Below, piece after piece: positions 8,976-18,262 of a stretch of DNA of 64,000 bases (positions within the stretch are counted from its first letter, which is position 1; every line of letters starts with the position of its first letter). A program made the translations under genes and the position numbers. Where the stretch lies: NCBI GenBank assembly GCA_017631795.1, contig JAGBSO010000016.1, positions 124,001-188,000 of the forward strand. Reading direction: 5' to 3'. The stretch is from Clostridia bacterium (GTDB lineage: Bacteria; Bacillota; Clostridia; Oscillospirales; Acutalibacteraceae). The notes below the pieces were generated by a model. It did no database searches. It saw nothing but the letters and a program-made list of their open reading frames with translations, and had not been told where the DNA came from.

Positions 8976-9515
8976 TTATTCTTTCGGCTTTATAATTTTC
9001 GGATTTTCAAGCAACATAACAATCACGGGAATCAGAACAATCTGAACAATTATGCCGGGGATTGCATTTGTGAATGCACCTGCGATAAATGCCGAGAAAG
9101 TAAATGCACCGCCGTCTATCCCCATAAAGATATACATTGCACAGCCCCAGACAATTCTACCGATTATCATTGCAATCAGCAATGTGCCGTAAATTGATAC
9201 TTTTTTCTTGGGAAGAATCTTATGCATAACACCTGCAACCGCACCGTATGCGGCAAGTTCAAAAGCCATACAGACAGCTTTCGGAAAGAAAGTAGGCATA
9301 CCAAAAATCAATGAACGAAGAACAGGTGCCACTAACCCTACAACAAGTCCCCATGGCCACCCGCAGATAAATCCGCACAGAAGAACGGGAATATGCATGG
9401 GGCAAAGCATTGAGCCTATTTCAGGAATCTGACCTGTCAGAAAAGGCATAACAAGGCTCAGCGCAAGAAACATTGCGGCAAAAACCATTTTGTGAATGGG
9501 ATTACTGATTTTCAT
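8976..9515 (-). CDS. ECF transporter S component
   Basis: A 179-aa membrane protein with about six hydrophobic segments and the small-residue-rich pattern of energy-coupling factor substrate-binding (S) components, which give vitamin or nucleobase specificity to a shared ECF ATPase module. I place the start at ATG 9515 because AAGGAG lies eight bases before it; a longer frame to 9560 has no such signal. The ECF ATPase and T genes are not in this window, as is usual for group II systems. I see no recognisable riboswitch in the upstream 200 bases. Substrate is unknown; a pantothenate- or folate-type vitamin is possible. Confidence 0.82.
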   Translation of the reverse strand: MKISNPIHKMVFAAMFLALSLVMPFLTGQIPEIGSMLCPMHIPVLLCGFICGWPWGLVVGLVAPVLRSLIFGMPTFFPKAVCMAFELAAYGAVAGVMHKILPKKKVSIYGTLLIAMIIGRIVWGCAMYIFMGIDGGAFTFSAFIAGAFTNAIPGIIVQIVLIPVIVMLLENPKIIKPKE

Positions 9516-9639
9516 AATAAACTCCTTTGCAATCTGCGCAACAAACAGGAATAAACACATGTGCAGATTTTTGTATGAATAATTCTATCATATATAAAAT
9601 TCAAAAACAAGATAATATCACAATCGTTTACAATAAAAT

Positions 9640-9679
9640 AACCGTAATTGGCGTATTACAGCCATTTACGGTTTTTTTT
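9640..9679. terminator. Hairpin between the ECF gene and the GH130 gene, probably bidirectional
   Basis: The inverted repeat AACCGTAATTGGC/GCCATTTACGGTT is followed by eight T on the plus strand and by TTATTTTATT on the minus strand. It is best placed to end the minus-strand mannoside operon, whose last gene stops at 9744. Confidence 0.7.
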
Positions 9680-9743
9680 CCGTGTACGAATATACAAGTG
9701 CTAATCAATTACGCCACAGCAGTTGCAGAATTGATAAATTATA

Positions 9744-10766
9744 TTAATTACTTCTTTTTTCGGTGCAAAGTGCAATCAGGTCTTCAACTTTTGCTGTTGC
9801 AAGACATTCAACAGTGTCTGATGCTCCGTAATAGATTTTCACTTCACCGTTATCTTCCAGAATCATACCACCGGGAAAAATTACATGACGGCGGAAACCT
9901 GTCTGTGTTTCATAATATGTTTCGGGAGCGATAAGCGGAACTTTGCTCATACCCATAATTTTTGTGGGGTCATCAAGGTCAAGAAGCATAATACCTGCAC
10001 AGTATCTTTTTTTCCATGCTTTTTCCCAGCCGTTTTTTCTCCTCAGATTGTTTTTATCAACCGTATGGAAAATTGTAAGCCAACCCTTGTCTGTTTTTAC
10101 GGGAGGTGCAGCAGGACCGATTTTATCGTTTGCATAAGGAACATCTTCAACAGCAAGAAGAAGCTCCGTTTCACCCCAGTATACAAGATCGGGGGATTTT
10201 GAAATCCAAAGGTCAAATCTGTCCTTTCCTCCTCGTGAATACACGGGAAACGGTCTTTCCAGACGGACATATTTGCCGTCTATTTTTTCCGGGAAAAGCA
10301 CCATATTACGATTATCAGGTGCTGACGCGCTGATGATATTTATTTCTTCAAAATTTTCATCTGTTTCGGCAATACAACCACGGATTCCGTGTTTTGTGTC
10401 CATTGCCATACAGATATACGGTTTTCCGTCGATGATTGTGATTCTCGGGTCATAAAGTCTTTTGATTTCATCCTCAGGCAAAAGGTTTTTGTTGTCAAAA
10501 ACAGGCTTTTCCCTGACAACCCAATTTATACCGTCTTCACTTTCTGCAAAACCGAGTGAAGTTCTGAAACGCACGGAAGGATATGTTTTTTCCGTAGGTC
10601 CGTAGTCATTACGGAACAGCATAACATATCTGCCGTTGTACTTTGCAACACCTGCATTGAAAATCAGCGACGCGTCATAAGGAATATCATCCTTTGTAAG
10701 CACAGGTTTTTCTGCTTTCTTTATACAATCGGCACTGTAAAGTTTCGGCTTTAACATTTTCATCAT
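9744..10766 (-). CDS. GH130 mannoside phosphorylase-type enzyme
   Basis: GH130 enzymes phosphorolyse or hydrolyse beta-mannosides such as beta-1,4-mannosyl-glucose, mannobiose or the Man-GlcNAc link of N-glycans. This 340-aa protein shows the five-bladed propeller family features: 'FNAGVAKYNGRYVMLFRND' near residue 36, 'YDPRIT' near residue 104 carrying the expected catalytic aspartate, and the C-terminal 'GFRRHVIFPGGM' and 'YYGASDT' blocks. There is no signal peptide. It is the last gene of the minus-strand operon that also encodes GH125, GH63-like and GH4 enzymes, so it likely completes cytosolic mannoside breakdown. Two adjacent ATG codons exist at the start. Phosphorylase versus hydrolase activity is not settled by sequence alone. 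Confidence 0.92.
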   Translation of the reverse strand: MMKMLKPKLYSADCIKKAEKPVLTKDDIPYDASLIFNAGVAKYNGRYVMLFRNDYGPTEKTYPSVRFRTSLGFAESEDGINWVVREKPVFDNKNLLPEDEIKRLYDPRITIIDGKPYICMAMDTKHGIRGCIAETDENFEEINIISASAPDNRNMVLFPEKIDGKYVRLERPFPVYSRGGKDRFDLWISKSPDLVYWGETELLLAVEDVPYANDKIGPAAPPVKTDKGWLTIFHTVDKNNLRRKNGWEKAWKKRYCAGIMLLDLDDPTKIMGMSKVPLIAPETYYETQTGFRRHVIFPGGMILEDNGEVKIYYGASDTVECLATAKVEDLIALCTEKRSN

Positions 10767-10802
10767 ATCATCTCATTTCAAATATACTTTCTGCCGTAAA
10801 TT

Positions 10803-12485
10803 TTATCCTTTATTCATCATGTCAAAGCAAAGTGTGATGCTCCAGCCGTAATCTCTGATTGACTGATATTTCACTCTGAAATCATAAGGCTCAACGACTT
10901 TACCTTTTCTGTTGAAGCAGAATGGCGGTATGCGGTTTTCACTGTCATAGAATTCATATACTGTTCCCGTACGGTTATACCATTCGTCAACCACACTGAG
11001 TGTTTTATCCTCGATTTTTCTTGACAAATCATCATATGCGTAATCGGAAAGTCCCTTGGAAATCATATAATTATAATTAATCCAAACAGGTCCTCGCCAC
11101 ATATCAGAACCGAATGTTCTGTCTTTTTTTGATATACTCGGAACAGGAAATTCCGTACCGAATTCATCAGGATTTTCAAGATGTTCAATGAGTTTTCTGC
11201 ATTGTTTGTCATCGCATATTCCTGCAAAGACAGGAAGAAATGATGCAACCGACTGCACTTTGCTGAAACAGTTTTCAGTTATATCAAAATCATAATAGAA
11301 TCCGTCTGCTTCGCACCAGAGAGTGCTGTTTATATCGGCTTTTATTTTTTCGTACCAACTGCCGAAAAATTCTGAAGTTTCTTTATCTGAAAGCTCATCG
11401 GCAATTTTCTTCATAAACCTTGCTTCATTTGCCATATAGCACGAAAAATCAATTGCCAAAAGGTCGCTGTCCGTGTCAAATCTCGGGGAATTATCCATTC
11501 CCGATTCATCACAGCGGTTATTGAGTTCAGGATTTGTGTGCCATGAATAGAGTTCTTTATCCGTCTTTCTTCTGTTATCTCTGCACCAGAGAAGAAAGGC
11601 TTTATTTTTTTCCAAAACAGATTTCAGGAAGTCTTTATCTCCGCTTTTTTCGTATACAAGCCATGCACCCCAGGCAATAACAGGCGGCTGAGTTACATCT
11701 GAAATATAATCAGGTCTCGCCATATGAGGAATAAATCCGTCTGCCCTCTGAACATCGAAAAGAGCAAGTATAAGCTCCTGAGCAACATTAAAATCAAGAT
11801 GTCTGTGTCCGATTGCATGAAAAACCGAATCCCACAGCCACATATTTCTGTGCGGAAGACGGTCCGGTGTTGACCAGATTCTTCTGATTTTCCCCTCGGG
11901 AGAATAAATCTGACTTCTCATTACGCTTATACACTTTGAATATAAAGCTGAGTATCTGAAGTTTTTATTCTGAGTTTTTTCAAAATGTCTGAGCTTTTTG
12001 TTTTTTAACGCTTCAAGGTCAATAGTCATACCCTTCTGACAAAGAGCAACGGCATCTTTTTCATTTTTTGCATAAGCAAAGGCAAATCTGCTGTCTTTCT
12101 TCACAAGCACAGTATATTCACCGTCGTCTGTATCGTGGATTTCGGCATCGCCGTTCATTACTGTTTTACATTCTCCGCCATGACTTACAAAAACACCTGT
12201 CATCTCATCGTATTCGCCGACAACAAGGTGTTTTTCGGCAAATATCATACTGAATGTACCTGAAAGCGATTCAAGAAGAATCATATCAGATGTGACACAT
12301 TTAAGATCAGGTGCCATAAATTTATTCATATCTCCGAAGTAAAGTGTTCTTCGGCAGAACGTATGAAAGATAACGCCGATTTTATCACCTGAGAGTATTC
12401 CCGAAAAATCATCGGTGAAAAAAGAGTCTCCGTCAAGAGCAGAAAAGGCAAACAACTGTCCCTGCCCCCATTTATCAGGTATCAT
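10803..12485 (-). CDS. GH63-like glycosidase, mannosylglycerate-hydrolase type
   Basis: An (alpha/alpha)6-barrel glycosidase of 560 aa. 'NMWLWDSVFHAIG' near residue 210 matches the catalytic acid region of GH63, 'DESGMDNSPRFD' near 320 and 'MWRGPVWINYNYM' near 465 line the active site, and 'TVYEFYDS' near 510 holds the expected general base. The N-terminal 170 residues form a beta-rich domain. Bacterial GH63 members include alpha-glucosidases and mannosylglycerate hydrolases; the 'ESGMDNSPR' block is of the latter type. I start it at ATG 12485 (AGGAGG seven bases upstream); a frame open to 12539 lacks this signal. No signal peptide. Neighbours suggest mannose-containing substrates. Confidence 0.86.
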   Translation of the reverse strand: MIPDKWGQGQLFAFSALDGDSFFTDDFSGILSGDKIGVIFHTFCRRTLYFGDMNKFMAPDLKCVTSDMILLESLSGTFSMIFAEKHLVVGEYDEMTGVFVSHGGECKTVMNGDAEIHDTDDGEYTVLVKKDSRFAFAYAKNEKDAVALCQKGMTIDLEALKNKKLRHFEKTQNKNFRYSALYSKCISVMRSQIYSPEGKIRRIWSTPDRLPHRNMWLWDSVFHAIGHRHLDFNVAQELILALFDVQRADGFIPHMARPDYISDVTQPPVIAWGAWLVYEKSGDKDFLKSVLEKNKAFLLWCRDNRRKTDKELYSWHTNPELNNRCDESGMDNSPRFDTDSDLLAIDFSCYMANEARFMKKIADELSDKETSEFFGSWYEKIKADINSTLWCEADGFYYDFDITENCFSKVQSVASFLPVFAGICDDKQCRKLIEHLENPDEFGTEFPVPSISKKDRTFGSDMWRGPVWINYNYMISKGLSDYAYDDLSRKIEDKTLSVVDEWYNRTGTVYEFYDSENRIPPFCFNRKGKVVEPYDFRVKYQSIRDYGWSITLCFDMMNKG

Positions 12486-12559
12486 CTGAATTCCTCCTGA
12501 AATCCATGCCGGTGCAGACGACTGATTCCGCTCCGGCATGTCCTGTTAATTGTTATTTG

Positions 12560-13576
12560 TTATTTTTCATCTTTAAGCACTTTGCAGGCGACATCGGGAA
12601 CATCGGTGATTATTCCGTCAGCTCCGATGCTTTGCAAAAACTCCATTTTTTCTTCATCATTGATTGTCCAGTAGCAGACAGCAATGTTATTCTTATGAGC
12701 ATAATTCACAAGTTTTGATGTACCCATATTTACAATGTATCTGTCAGGAGGAACCTGCAGAACATCAAACTTATAATATCCATCGGGTCTTTCGATGCCG
12801 AGAAGAGCATCAAAGAACAACCCTGCAGCTTCAACATTATAGGCAGTGCGTGATAAATCAGGATAGTTTTCTTCAAGATACAGAATTACATCCTTATCGA
12901 AAGAAGCTACAATTACTTTGTCGAGAAGCTTCATTTCCGATAAAATACCGTAAAGAATATCAGCTGCCCTGAATCCTGCTTCACCGTTGATTTTTATTTC
13001 TATGCTGTAATAATAATCACCGTTATTTTCTGCATATGTCAATGCATCTTTTGCAGTCAGAACTCGCAGGTTATCGGGAATTTCATCACCGCGAAGCCCC
13101 TGATAAATTGCTTCGCCGTCTGCATTTTTGAAATACTCACCCATATTCAGATTATAAAGCTCTTCGTAAGTATAATCCGCAGGATAGTTTTCTGTTTTGC
13201 CGAAATATTCAACAGCATTGCTGACTTCGTCAAATGTTTCGTCATGAAGAATAATCAGTTCTTCATCTTTTGTCAGCTGAACATCGAACTCAAAGAAGTC
13301 CGTTCTGAAGTTTTCTGCGTTTACACAGCCCTCAAAAGCCATCATTGTGCCCTGAGGAAACAGTTTTTTACCTGCACGGTGTGCAAGAACCTTAGTTTCA
13401 CCAAGTTCTGTTATGTACCGGTTTGTCACGGAATATTCCTCGGGTTCATCCTGCCACTGATAAGTAACAAGCTTATAAAGACCGAAAATCAACAGAGCAA
13501 TTACAGCCAGACAGATTAATATTATCCTGACTGCCTTAAGAACTGCACAACACTTTTTTTCTTTTGATTTTTTCAT
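12560..13576 (-). CDS. Membrane-anchored glycerophosphodiester phosphodiesterase
   Basis: A 338-aa protein with a basic start, one membrane helix (about residues 14-33) and a GDPD domain predicted outside the cell. GDPD motifs are visible: 'LAHRAGKK' (normally HRG) near residue 60, 'FEFDVQLTKD' near 95, 'ILHDETFDEVSN' near 110 and the terminal 'GADGIITDVPD'. The family cleaves glycerophosphodiesters into glycerol 3-phosphate and an alcohol. The usual PENT is replaced by 'PQGT', a mild deviation. It sits in the mannoside operon between the GPH symporter and the GH63 gene, suggesting that glycerophosphoryl groups are trimmed from the glycan or glycolipid outside before uptake (inference). Confidence 0.87.
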   Translation of the reverse strand: MKKSKEKKCCAVLKAVRIILICLAVIALLIFGLYKLVTYQWQDEPEEYSVTNRYITELGETKVLAHRAGKKLFPQGTMMAFEGCVNAENFRTDFFEFDVQLTKDEELIILHDETFDEVSNAVEYFGKTENYPADYTYEELYNLNMGEYFKNADGEAIYQGLRGDEIPDNLRVLTAKDALTYAENNGDYYYSIEIKINGEAGFRAADILYGILSEMKLLDKVIVASFDKDVILYLEENYPDLSRTAYNVEAAGLFFDALLGIERPDGYYKFDVLQVPPDRYIVNMGTSKLVNYAHKNNIAVCYWTINDEEKMEFLQSIGADGIITDVPDVACKVLKDEK

Positions 13577-13599
13577 AATTTTCCCTTTACAAAATCTGT

Positions 13600-15057
13600 T
13601 TACACGCTTTCGGTTTCAAGTTTTGCTTTTGTCTCAGCTCTGATTTCTTCAAGCTCTGCCATGATCTTTTCCTTGCGTTTGCCTGTAAAGTTATCGAACA
13701 TCATAATGATACCGGGAAGAAGGTTGCCTATGATACCGGGTATTACAACAAGCAGGAAAATTCCGTGTAATGTTTCGGGAGTCTGAACAGCTTCAACCAT
13801 CTGACCGTTAATCATCTGCGCACTCTGATAACCGATAAGTGCAAGACCGCCGTTGACAAGAATCTCTTTCCAGAGATCTGCAATTCTTGACATCATTGTG
13901 CTGAAAGCGAAAACCATACCCTCGTTACGCTGAGCAATGCCGTATTTCTTATAACTCTTCCATTCCATATAATCTGTTGAGTCTGCAAGCAATACTCGTT
14001 TGGCTGCACTCATACCTGCATTGGGAAGTCCGCCCAGAGCGATGAGAATGCCGACGATCCAAAGGCTTTTATAACCTGCAATTGCAAGAATGATATAGCA
14101 GATACCTGTGAGCATATAGCCTGCAACAACGATATCTCTTGATGAAAGCTTTCTGCCAAGGAAAGGCACTGAGAAAAGTCCACCGTATGAAAGCGCGGAA
14201 GATGCCATTTCAACATAAGTTTTCATACCGTATTTATTAAGTGTCTGTTTGTAAAAGAACGGAAGCGCATTGTAGCATACTCTTCGTACAGACTCGATGC
14301 AGTTGCAAAGGCAAAGAAGCAGAAGCGGTCTGTTGAGAAGAATAAGTTTATAGTCAATTTTGATCTTTTTGTCATCTTTGGGAGGAAGAACAAGATTTCT
14401 CTCTTTAAGAGTCATACAAGGCACAAGCATAGTGATGATACCCATTATGCCAAAAAGAAGTGCAACTGAGAAGAATGCCCATTTTTCTGAGTTGTAGTCA
14501 CCGCCGCGTGCATCAATAATGATAGGCACAAGCCAGCCGGGAAACATTGAGCCGAGAGTTGATGCCACCTGAGCGACGGTATAGAAGTTCTTTCTTGATT
14601 TTGCATTCGGTGTCATACGTACCGAAAGAGTTGAAAGAGCTACATCATAAAATGTATCTGCGATATTAAAAATAAGATAAAGAACAAAGCTCCAGACAAG
14701 ATTGAACATCAATGAGCCTGAAGGTACAACAAAAAGAAGTATTGATGCAAGAGTAAAAGGAACGGCAGATGCCAGCATAAAGTTTCTTGCGTTACCCTTG
14801 CCTGAGCGGTTATTATCAAGCATAGCACCGACAACAGGCGCAATAAGGATATTGACTGCTGTTGTGGTTGACTTCATAGCAACCATATGGCTTGACTTGA
14901 GTCCCATATAGTCATACATAAACTGATCGGTGTATGTACTTACAGAATCCTGACCCATACAGTTGCCGAATACACCGGATACATAACCCATCTGTTCTTT
15001 AAAAGCAACATCAGGATTATCTATAAATTTCTGAAGTTTTTCTTTTACTTTACCCAT
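13600..15057 (-). CDS. GPH-family oligosaccharide symporter
   Basis: A 485-aa, 12-segment membrane protein of the glycoside-pentoside-hexuronide:cation symporter type, with a long charged C-terminal helix in the cytosol. A GGAG site precedes the ATG. It lies between the GH125 gene (18 bases apart) and the GDPD gene (23 bases apart) in a single operon, so it is the likely importer of the alpha-mannoside or phosphoglycan whose degradation the operon encodes. No ABC or PTS importer is present in the locus, which makes this protein the only obvious entry route. The exact sugar is unknown. Confidence 0.87.
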   Translation of the reverse strand: MGKVKEKLQKFIDNPDVAFKEQMGYVSGVFGNCMGQDSVSTYTDQFMYDYMGLKSSHMVAMKSTTTAVNILIAPVVGAMLDNNRSGKGNARNFMLASAVPFTLASILLFVVPSGSLMFNLVWSFVLYLIFNIADTFYDVALSTLSVRMTPNAKSRKNFYTVAQVASTLGSMFPGWLVPIIIDARGGDYNSEKWAFFSVALLFGIMGIITMLVPCMTLKERNLVLPPKDDKKIKIDYKLILLNRPLLLLCLCNCIESVRRVCYNALPFFYKQTLNKYGMKTYVEMASSALSYGGLFSVPFLGRKLSSRDIVVAGYMLTGICYIILAIAGYKSLWIVGILIALGGLPNAGMSAAKRVLLADSTDYMEWKSYKKYGIAQRNEGMVFAFSTMMSRIADLWKEILVNGGLALIGYQSAQMINGQMVEAVQTPETLHGIFLLVVIPGIIGNLLPGIIMMFDNFTGKRKEKIMAELEEIRAETKAKLETESV

Positions 15058-15075
15058 TTGATTATCTCCTTTTTA

Positions 15076-16338
15076 TTATATTTCTCCGCCGAGAGAAAGA
15101 TATTTTATTATAAGCTCTGCATAAAGAGTGTTTGCCCATGAAAACCACTCACGGGTGAATTTCTGCGGTTTGTTCTTATGAAAACTTTCGTGCATAAAGC
15201 CCGTGTCCGAATCTGTTTCAGCCAGTGTGCGTATAAGATATAACATTTCGTTTTTATCATCAGAAGTGAGTCCCTGCATACAAAGAGCTATGGGCCAGAT
15301 ATGATTTTTCGGAGTATGGGGACTGCCTATCCCCTTTGCCTTCCTGCCCGCATAATAATAGGGATTTTTCTTGCTGAGAATAAATTTTCTTGTATTTATG
15401 TATATTTCGTCGTCAGCTGAGCAGTATCCGAGATAAGGAAGAGAGAGAAGACTCGGCACATTTGCATCATCCATAAGATTGAAATGTCCCCTGCCGTCTG
15501 TTTCATAAGCATAGAAACTTTTGCCCTCTTTGTCTTTTACCACGGCATATTTATCTATACCGTCTTTGATTTCGGCTCTGAGCTTTTCTGCCTTTTCAGC
15601 AAGTACCCTGTCGTGATACACTTCGTCTGCAATTTCACTCATATAGCCGAGCACCACATAAGCAAACATATTTGCAGGCACAAGATATCCGTATATACAG
15701 GAGTCGTCACTCGGTCTGAAACCTGACCATGTCATACCTGTATAGCTGACAGGTGCACCTTTTCCCTTGTGTGAAAGAGTATCTGACTTACGGCGTCTCC
15801 GACGGCTGAAATAGTATGATGAGTTTTCATGATTCTGTTCAACTGTCCATAAATCGGTTATTCTGTAAAAAGCTTGTCTTGTTTCTTCGGTAAAATGTGC
15901 TGTTGTGTCGGCTTCTTTCCAGAAACGGTAAGCAAGTTTTACAGGATAGCAGAGCGAGTCGATTTCATACTTTCTTTCCCATACCAACGGCGTCATCTCA
16001 GTATCATCTTTCTGATGACCGAGTCCGTTTGCTTCTCTGTTAAAAGCATTTGCATAAGCATCGGCAAGTATACAGTTCATCTGACGGTGAATAAGTCCTT
16101 TTATAACATTATATGCTTCTTCGGATGATTTTGCAAAGGGAATATAATGATTGACCTGAGCAGACGAATCACGAAGCCACATTGCAGGAATATCACCCGT
16201 AATAACAAAGCAGCTGCCGTCATCATGAAGCTGAACCGTTGTTTCAAAGGTGCTCATAAAACACTGCACAAACATTTTTCTGATTTTTCCGTCGCGGATT
16301 TTCTCTGTATAAGAGGCTGCAACATCTGAAAGCTTCAT
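15076..16338 (-). CDS. GH125 exo-alpha-1,6-mannosidase
   Basis: GH125 enzymes are metal-independent, inverting exo-alpha-1,6-mannosidases acting on N-glycan or yeast mannan oligosaccharides. The hallmark 'TGDIPAMWLRDSSAQV' near residue 47, 'WERKYEIDSLCYP' near 119, 'GFRPSDDSC' near 206 (expected general acid aspartate) and 'GFMHESFHK' near 383 (expected general base glutamate) are all present in this 420-aa protein, a usual length. There is no signal peptide, so it works in the cytosol on imported oligosaccharides. Its position between the GPH symporter and a metallophosphoesterase in the operon supports a mannan or N-glycan use pathway. This is the most specific functional marker of the locus. 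Confidence 0.95.
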   Translation of the reverse strand: MKLSDVAASYTEKIRDGKIRKMFVQCFMSTFETTVQLHDDGSCFVITGDIPAMWLRDSSAQVNHYIPFAKSSEEAYNVIKGLIHRQMNCILADAYANAFNREANGLGHQKDDTEMTPLVWERKYEIDSLCYPVKLAYRFWKEADTTAHFTEETRQAFYRITDLWTVEQNHENSSYYFSRRRRRKSDTLSHKGKGAPVSYTGMTWSGFRPSDDSCIYGYLVPANMFAYVVLGYMSEIADEVYHDRVLAEKAEKLRAEIKDGIDKYAVVKDKEGKSFYAYETDGRGHFNLMDDANVPSLLSLPYLGYCSADDEIYINTRKFILSKKNPYYYAGRKAKGIGSPHTPKNHIWPIALCMQGLTSDDKNEMLYLIRTLAETDSDTGFMHESFHKNKPQKFTREWFSWANTLYAELIIKYLSLGGEI

Positions 16339-16352
16339 ATTAACATCACCTT

Positions 16353-17567
16353 TTACAGTTCAATCGTTTTTTCCAAAACATCTGATTTTGCACCGTAAAC
16401 ATTTTCGGCAAGTACCTTTACGGTATATTTTCCCGAAGACAACATACCAAGACAAGATGAAAGAGTCTTCTCTTCTCCGTAAAGATAGTAAGCAGGTATT
16501 GTTTTTATTGTCTTGAGAATTTTACCATTTGTGTCCGAAACAGAAACTCTGTAAATGAACACGGGGAATCCGCAATCACTTTCAGCAGCAGGATAAACTG
16601 CAGTGTAAATGCCGTTTTTTTCGTCAATTGTAATTGCGGCATCATCAGCAAATACGGGTGGGAATGAACGCGCAATCTGCTTTTCTTTTTCATATTCACG
16701 GTTGTTTTTATCTGCAGGATTTTTAAGATAATACTCACAAAGCATCTGACCTGCAATACAGTCCACACCGGAAATACGGAGATTACTGTCCTTGTCAGCT
16801 TCAACAACAAGGAAGTTTGCACACTCATTATAGAATGGAGGATGAATTTTCTGTTCACCGTCAACGGTAAGCTCTGTATATTTGAGTGAGCCTGTACCGA
16901 TGGCAGTATATTCCTTCTGCCACACTGAACGGGGATCATTGACGGGATAATGTGAGTGACCTGAAAAATCAACCACATTCGGATATTTCTTCAACAAATC
17001 TGCAAAGAGAATCTTTCCCCATCCGTCTTCGTCATAGCTTCCGAAAACTGTATATTTTATATGTTCGTGATGCATAACGAATACAGGTTTATCGGGTGTA
17101 TCCTTAACAGCCTTATCAAGCTCTTTTTTCAGCCATATTTTCTGAAATGCCGAATTGAAATGTTTTTTCATACGGCTTGTTGATATACCGATAAAGTGAT
17201 ATCCGCCTATTACTCTGTGAAAATCTGTTTCCTGATTTGTGAGAGATCTGTAATATTCAAGAGATTTCTTTCCCATAGAAATAGAGTCATGTCCCTTGGC
17301 AACGGTACACAAGATATTCAGACCTTTTTGCGTTCCGTAATCATAAATCTCTTTAAAAGAATCAAACTCTTCTTTTTTTCCGCTGTTTGTGATATCACCT
17401 GCAATAAAAAAGCTGTCAATTTTATTATAATGCTCATCAGCTGAAGCAAAATCAAGAGAAAAGTCGATAGTTTTTTTCAATCTGTTATAACCGGGTGTTC
17501 CGATACCTTCAATATGAGCATCACTGCAGACGATAAATCTCGTTACAGGTATAAAGTCATTTTTCAT
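16353..17567 (-). CDS. Metallophosphoesterase, cytoplasmic, in the mannoside operon
   Basis: A 404-aa protein with a calcineurin-like phosphoesterase domain in the first 230 residues: 'CSDAHIEG' near residue 14, 'AGDITNSG' near 52, 'KGHDS' near 88 (normally GNHD), 'MHHEHIK' near 157 and 'SGHSHYP' near 188. The last 120 residues look like a beta-sandwich of the fibronectin or Ig type, ending in '...KTIEL'. There is no signal peptide. It is 14 bases upstream of the GH125 gene and 9 bases downstream of YhhN, so they are co-transcribed. It may remove phosphate from phosphomannosides or act on glycerophosphoryl groups; the substrate is not evident. Confidence 0.87.
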   Translation of the reverse strand: MKNDFIPVTRFIVCSDAHIEGIGTPGYNRLKKTIDFSLDFASADEHYNKIDSFFIAGDITNSGKKEEFDSFKEIYDYGTQKGLNILCTVAKGHDSISMGKKSLEYYRSLTNQETDFHRVIGGYHFIGISTSRMKKHFNSAFQKIWLKKELDKAVKDTPDKPVFVMHHEHIKYTVFGSYDEDGWGKILFADLLKKYPNVVDFSGHSHYPVNDPRSVWQKEYTAIGTGSLKYTELTVDGEQKIHPPFYNECANFLVVEADKDSNLRISGVDCIAGQMLCEYYLKNPADKNNREYEKEKQIARSFPPVFADDAAITIDEKNGIYTAVYPAAESDCGFPVFIYRVSVSDTNGKILKTIKTIPAYYLYGEEKTLSSCLGMLSSGKYTVKVLAENVYGAKSDVLEKTIEL

Positions 17568-17576
17568 ATCAACACC

Positions 17577-18257
17577 TCACTGAAATAATATGCTCAGGGC
17601 GAAAAGTGCCTGTGCCGCAAAATAAGTATAAGAAACCGCATAATGCAGGAATTCGGGACGTTTGATTCCGCCTTTGCCCACACCGATCATAATATCTGAT
17701 ACAAAGAAAAGCAAACCACCCGAAATAAGACACAGTCCGAAGATCCTGTTGCTTTCACCAAAAGCTGCAACACCTCTTACAACAGCACAAGCAAATGAGA
17801 AAACAAGAACGGGAACATAAATCAGAAGCATATTCTTTTTGCCGTTCAGTTTAAGCTTTGTTTTTGCCGGAATTACTATTGCCGCTGTTACAGCAAGTGT
17901 TATGCCAAGCACAACTGCAATATGTGATGCAGCGTTGTTTTCACCTGCAAACAGGAATGTTATGCTGTAAACAATGTGACCCAGTGCAAAAAATACTACG
18001 CCCAGAGGAAAAAGCTTTTTTTCTTTGTATTCAAGAAAAAAGTCTCCGAGCATACCCAAAACGAGAGCACCGAGCATCATAGCGGAATAATCCGTAACCG
18101 CACCGAAAGAAGCGGCAGAAATAACACCCGTTGCAAGATAAAGCACGGCACAGAGCATTTTCAGCTGAAACCCGTATTTCTTTGAAAGGCCTGTTTTCTG
18201 AGTAATCACAGGAGTCAGAATTGTGATTACAGCAAAAATCAATGGTAATATTTTCAT
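17577..18257 (-). CDS. YhhN/TMEM86 family membrane protein (lysoplasmalogenase-like)
   Basis: A 226-aa protein with about eight membrane segments. 'LGDFFLE', 'LFPLGVVFFALGHIVYS' and 'LLFFVSDIMIG' match the conserved aspartates and GH motif of the YhhN family. Animal TMEM86 members hydrolyse the vinyl-ether bond of lysoplasmalogens; the bacterial role is not established, though Clostridia do make plasmalogens. No clear ribosome binding site precedes the ATG, but the gene starts only 5 bases after the GH4 gene, so translational coupling is likely. Its place among phosphoesterases and glycosidases hints at glycolipid substrates for the operon. Confidence 0.85.
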   Translation of the reverse strand: MKILPLIFAVITILTPVITQKTGLSKKYGFQLKMLCAVLYLATGVISAASFGAVTDYSAMMLGALVLGMLGDFFLEYKEKKLFPLGVVFFALGHIVYSITFLFAGENNAASHIAVVLGITLAVTAAIVIPAKTKLKLNGKKNMLLIYVPVLVFSFACAVVRGVAAFGESNRIFGLCLISGGLLFFVSDIMIGVGKGGIKRPEFLHYAVSYTYFAAQALFALSILFQ

Positions 18258-18262
18258 AGCTG

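Noticed and set aside
9516..9743. A riboswitch upstream of the ECF S-component gene
   Set aside because: I found only a terminator-like hairpin at 9640-9679 that is better explained as the end of the GH130 operon; no conserved aptamer is recognisable.
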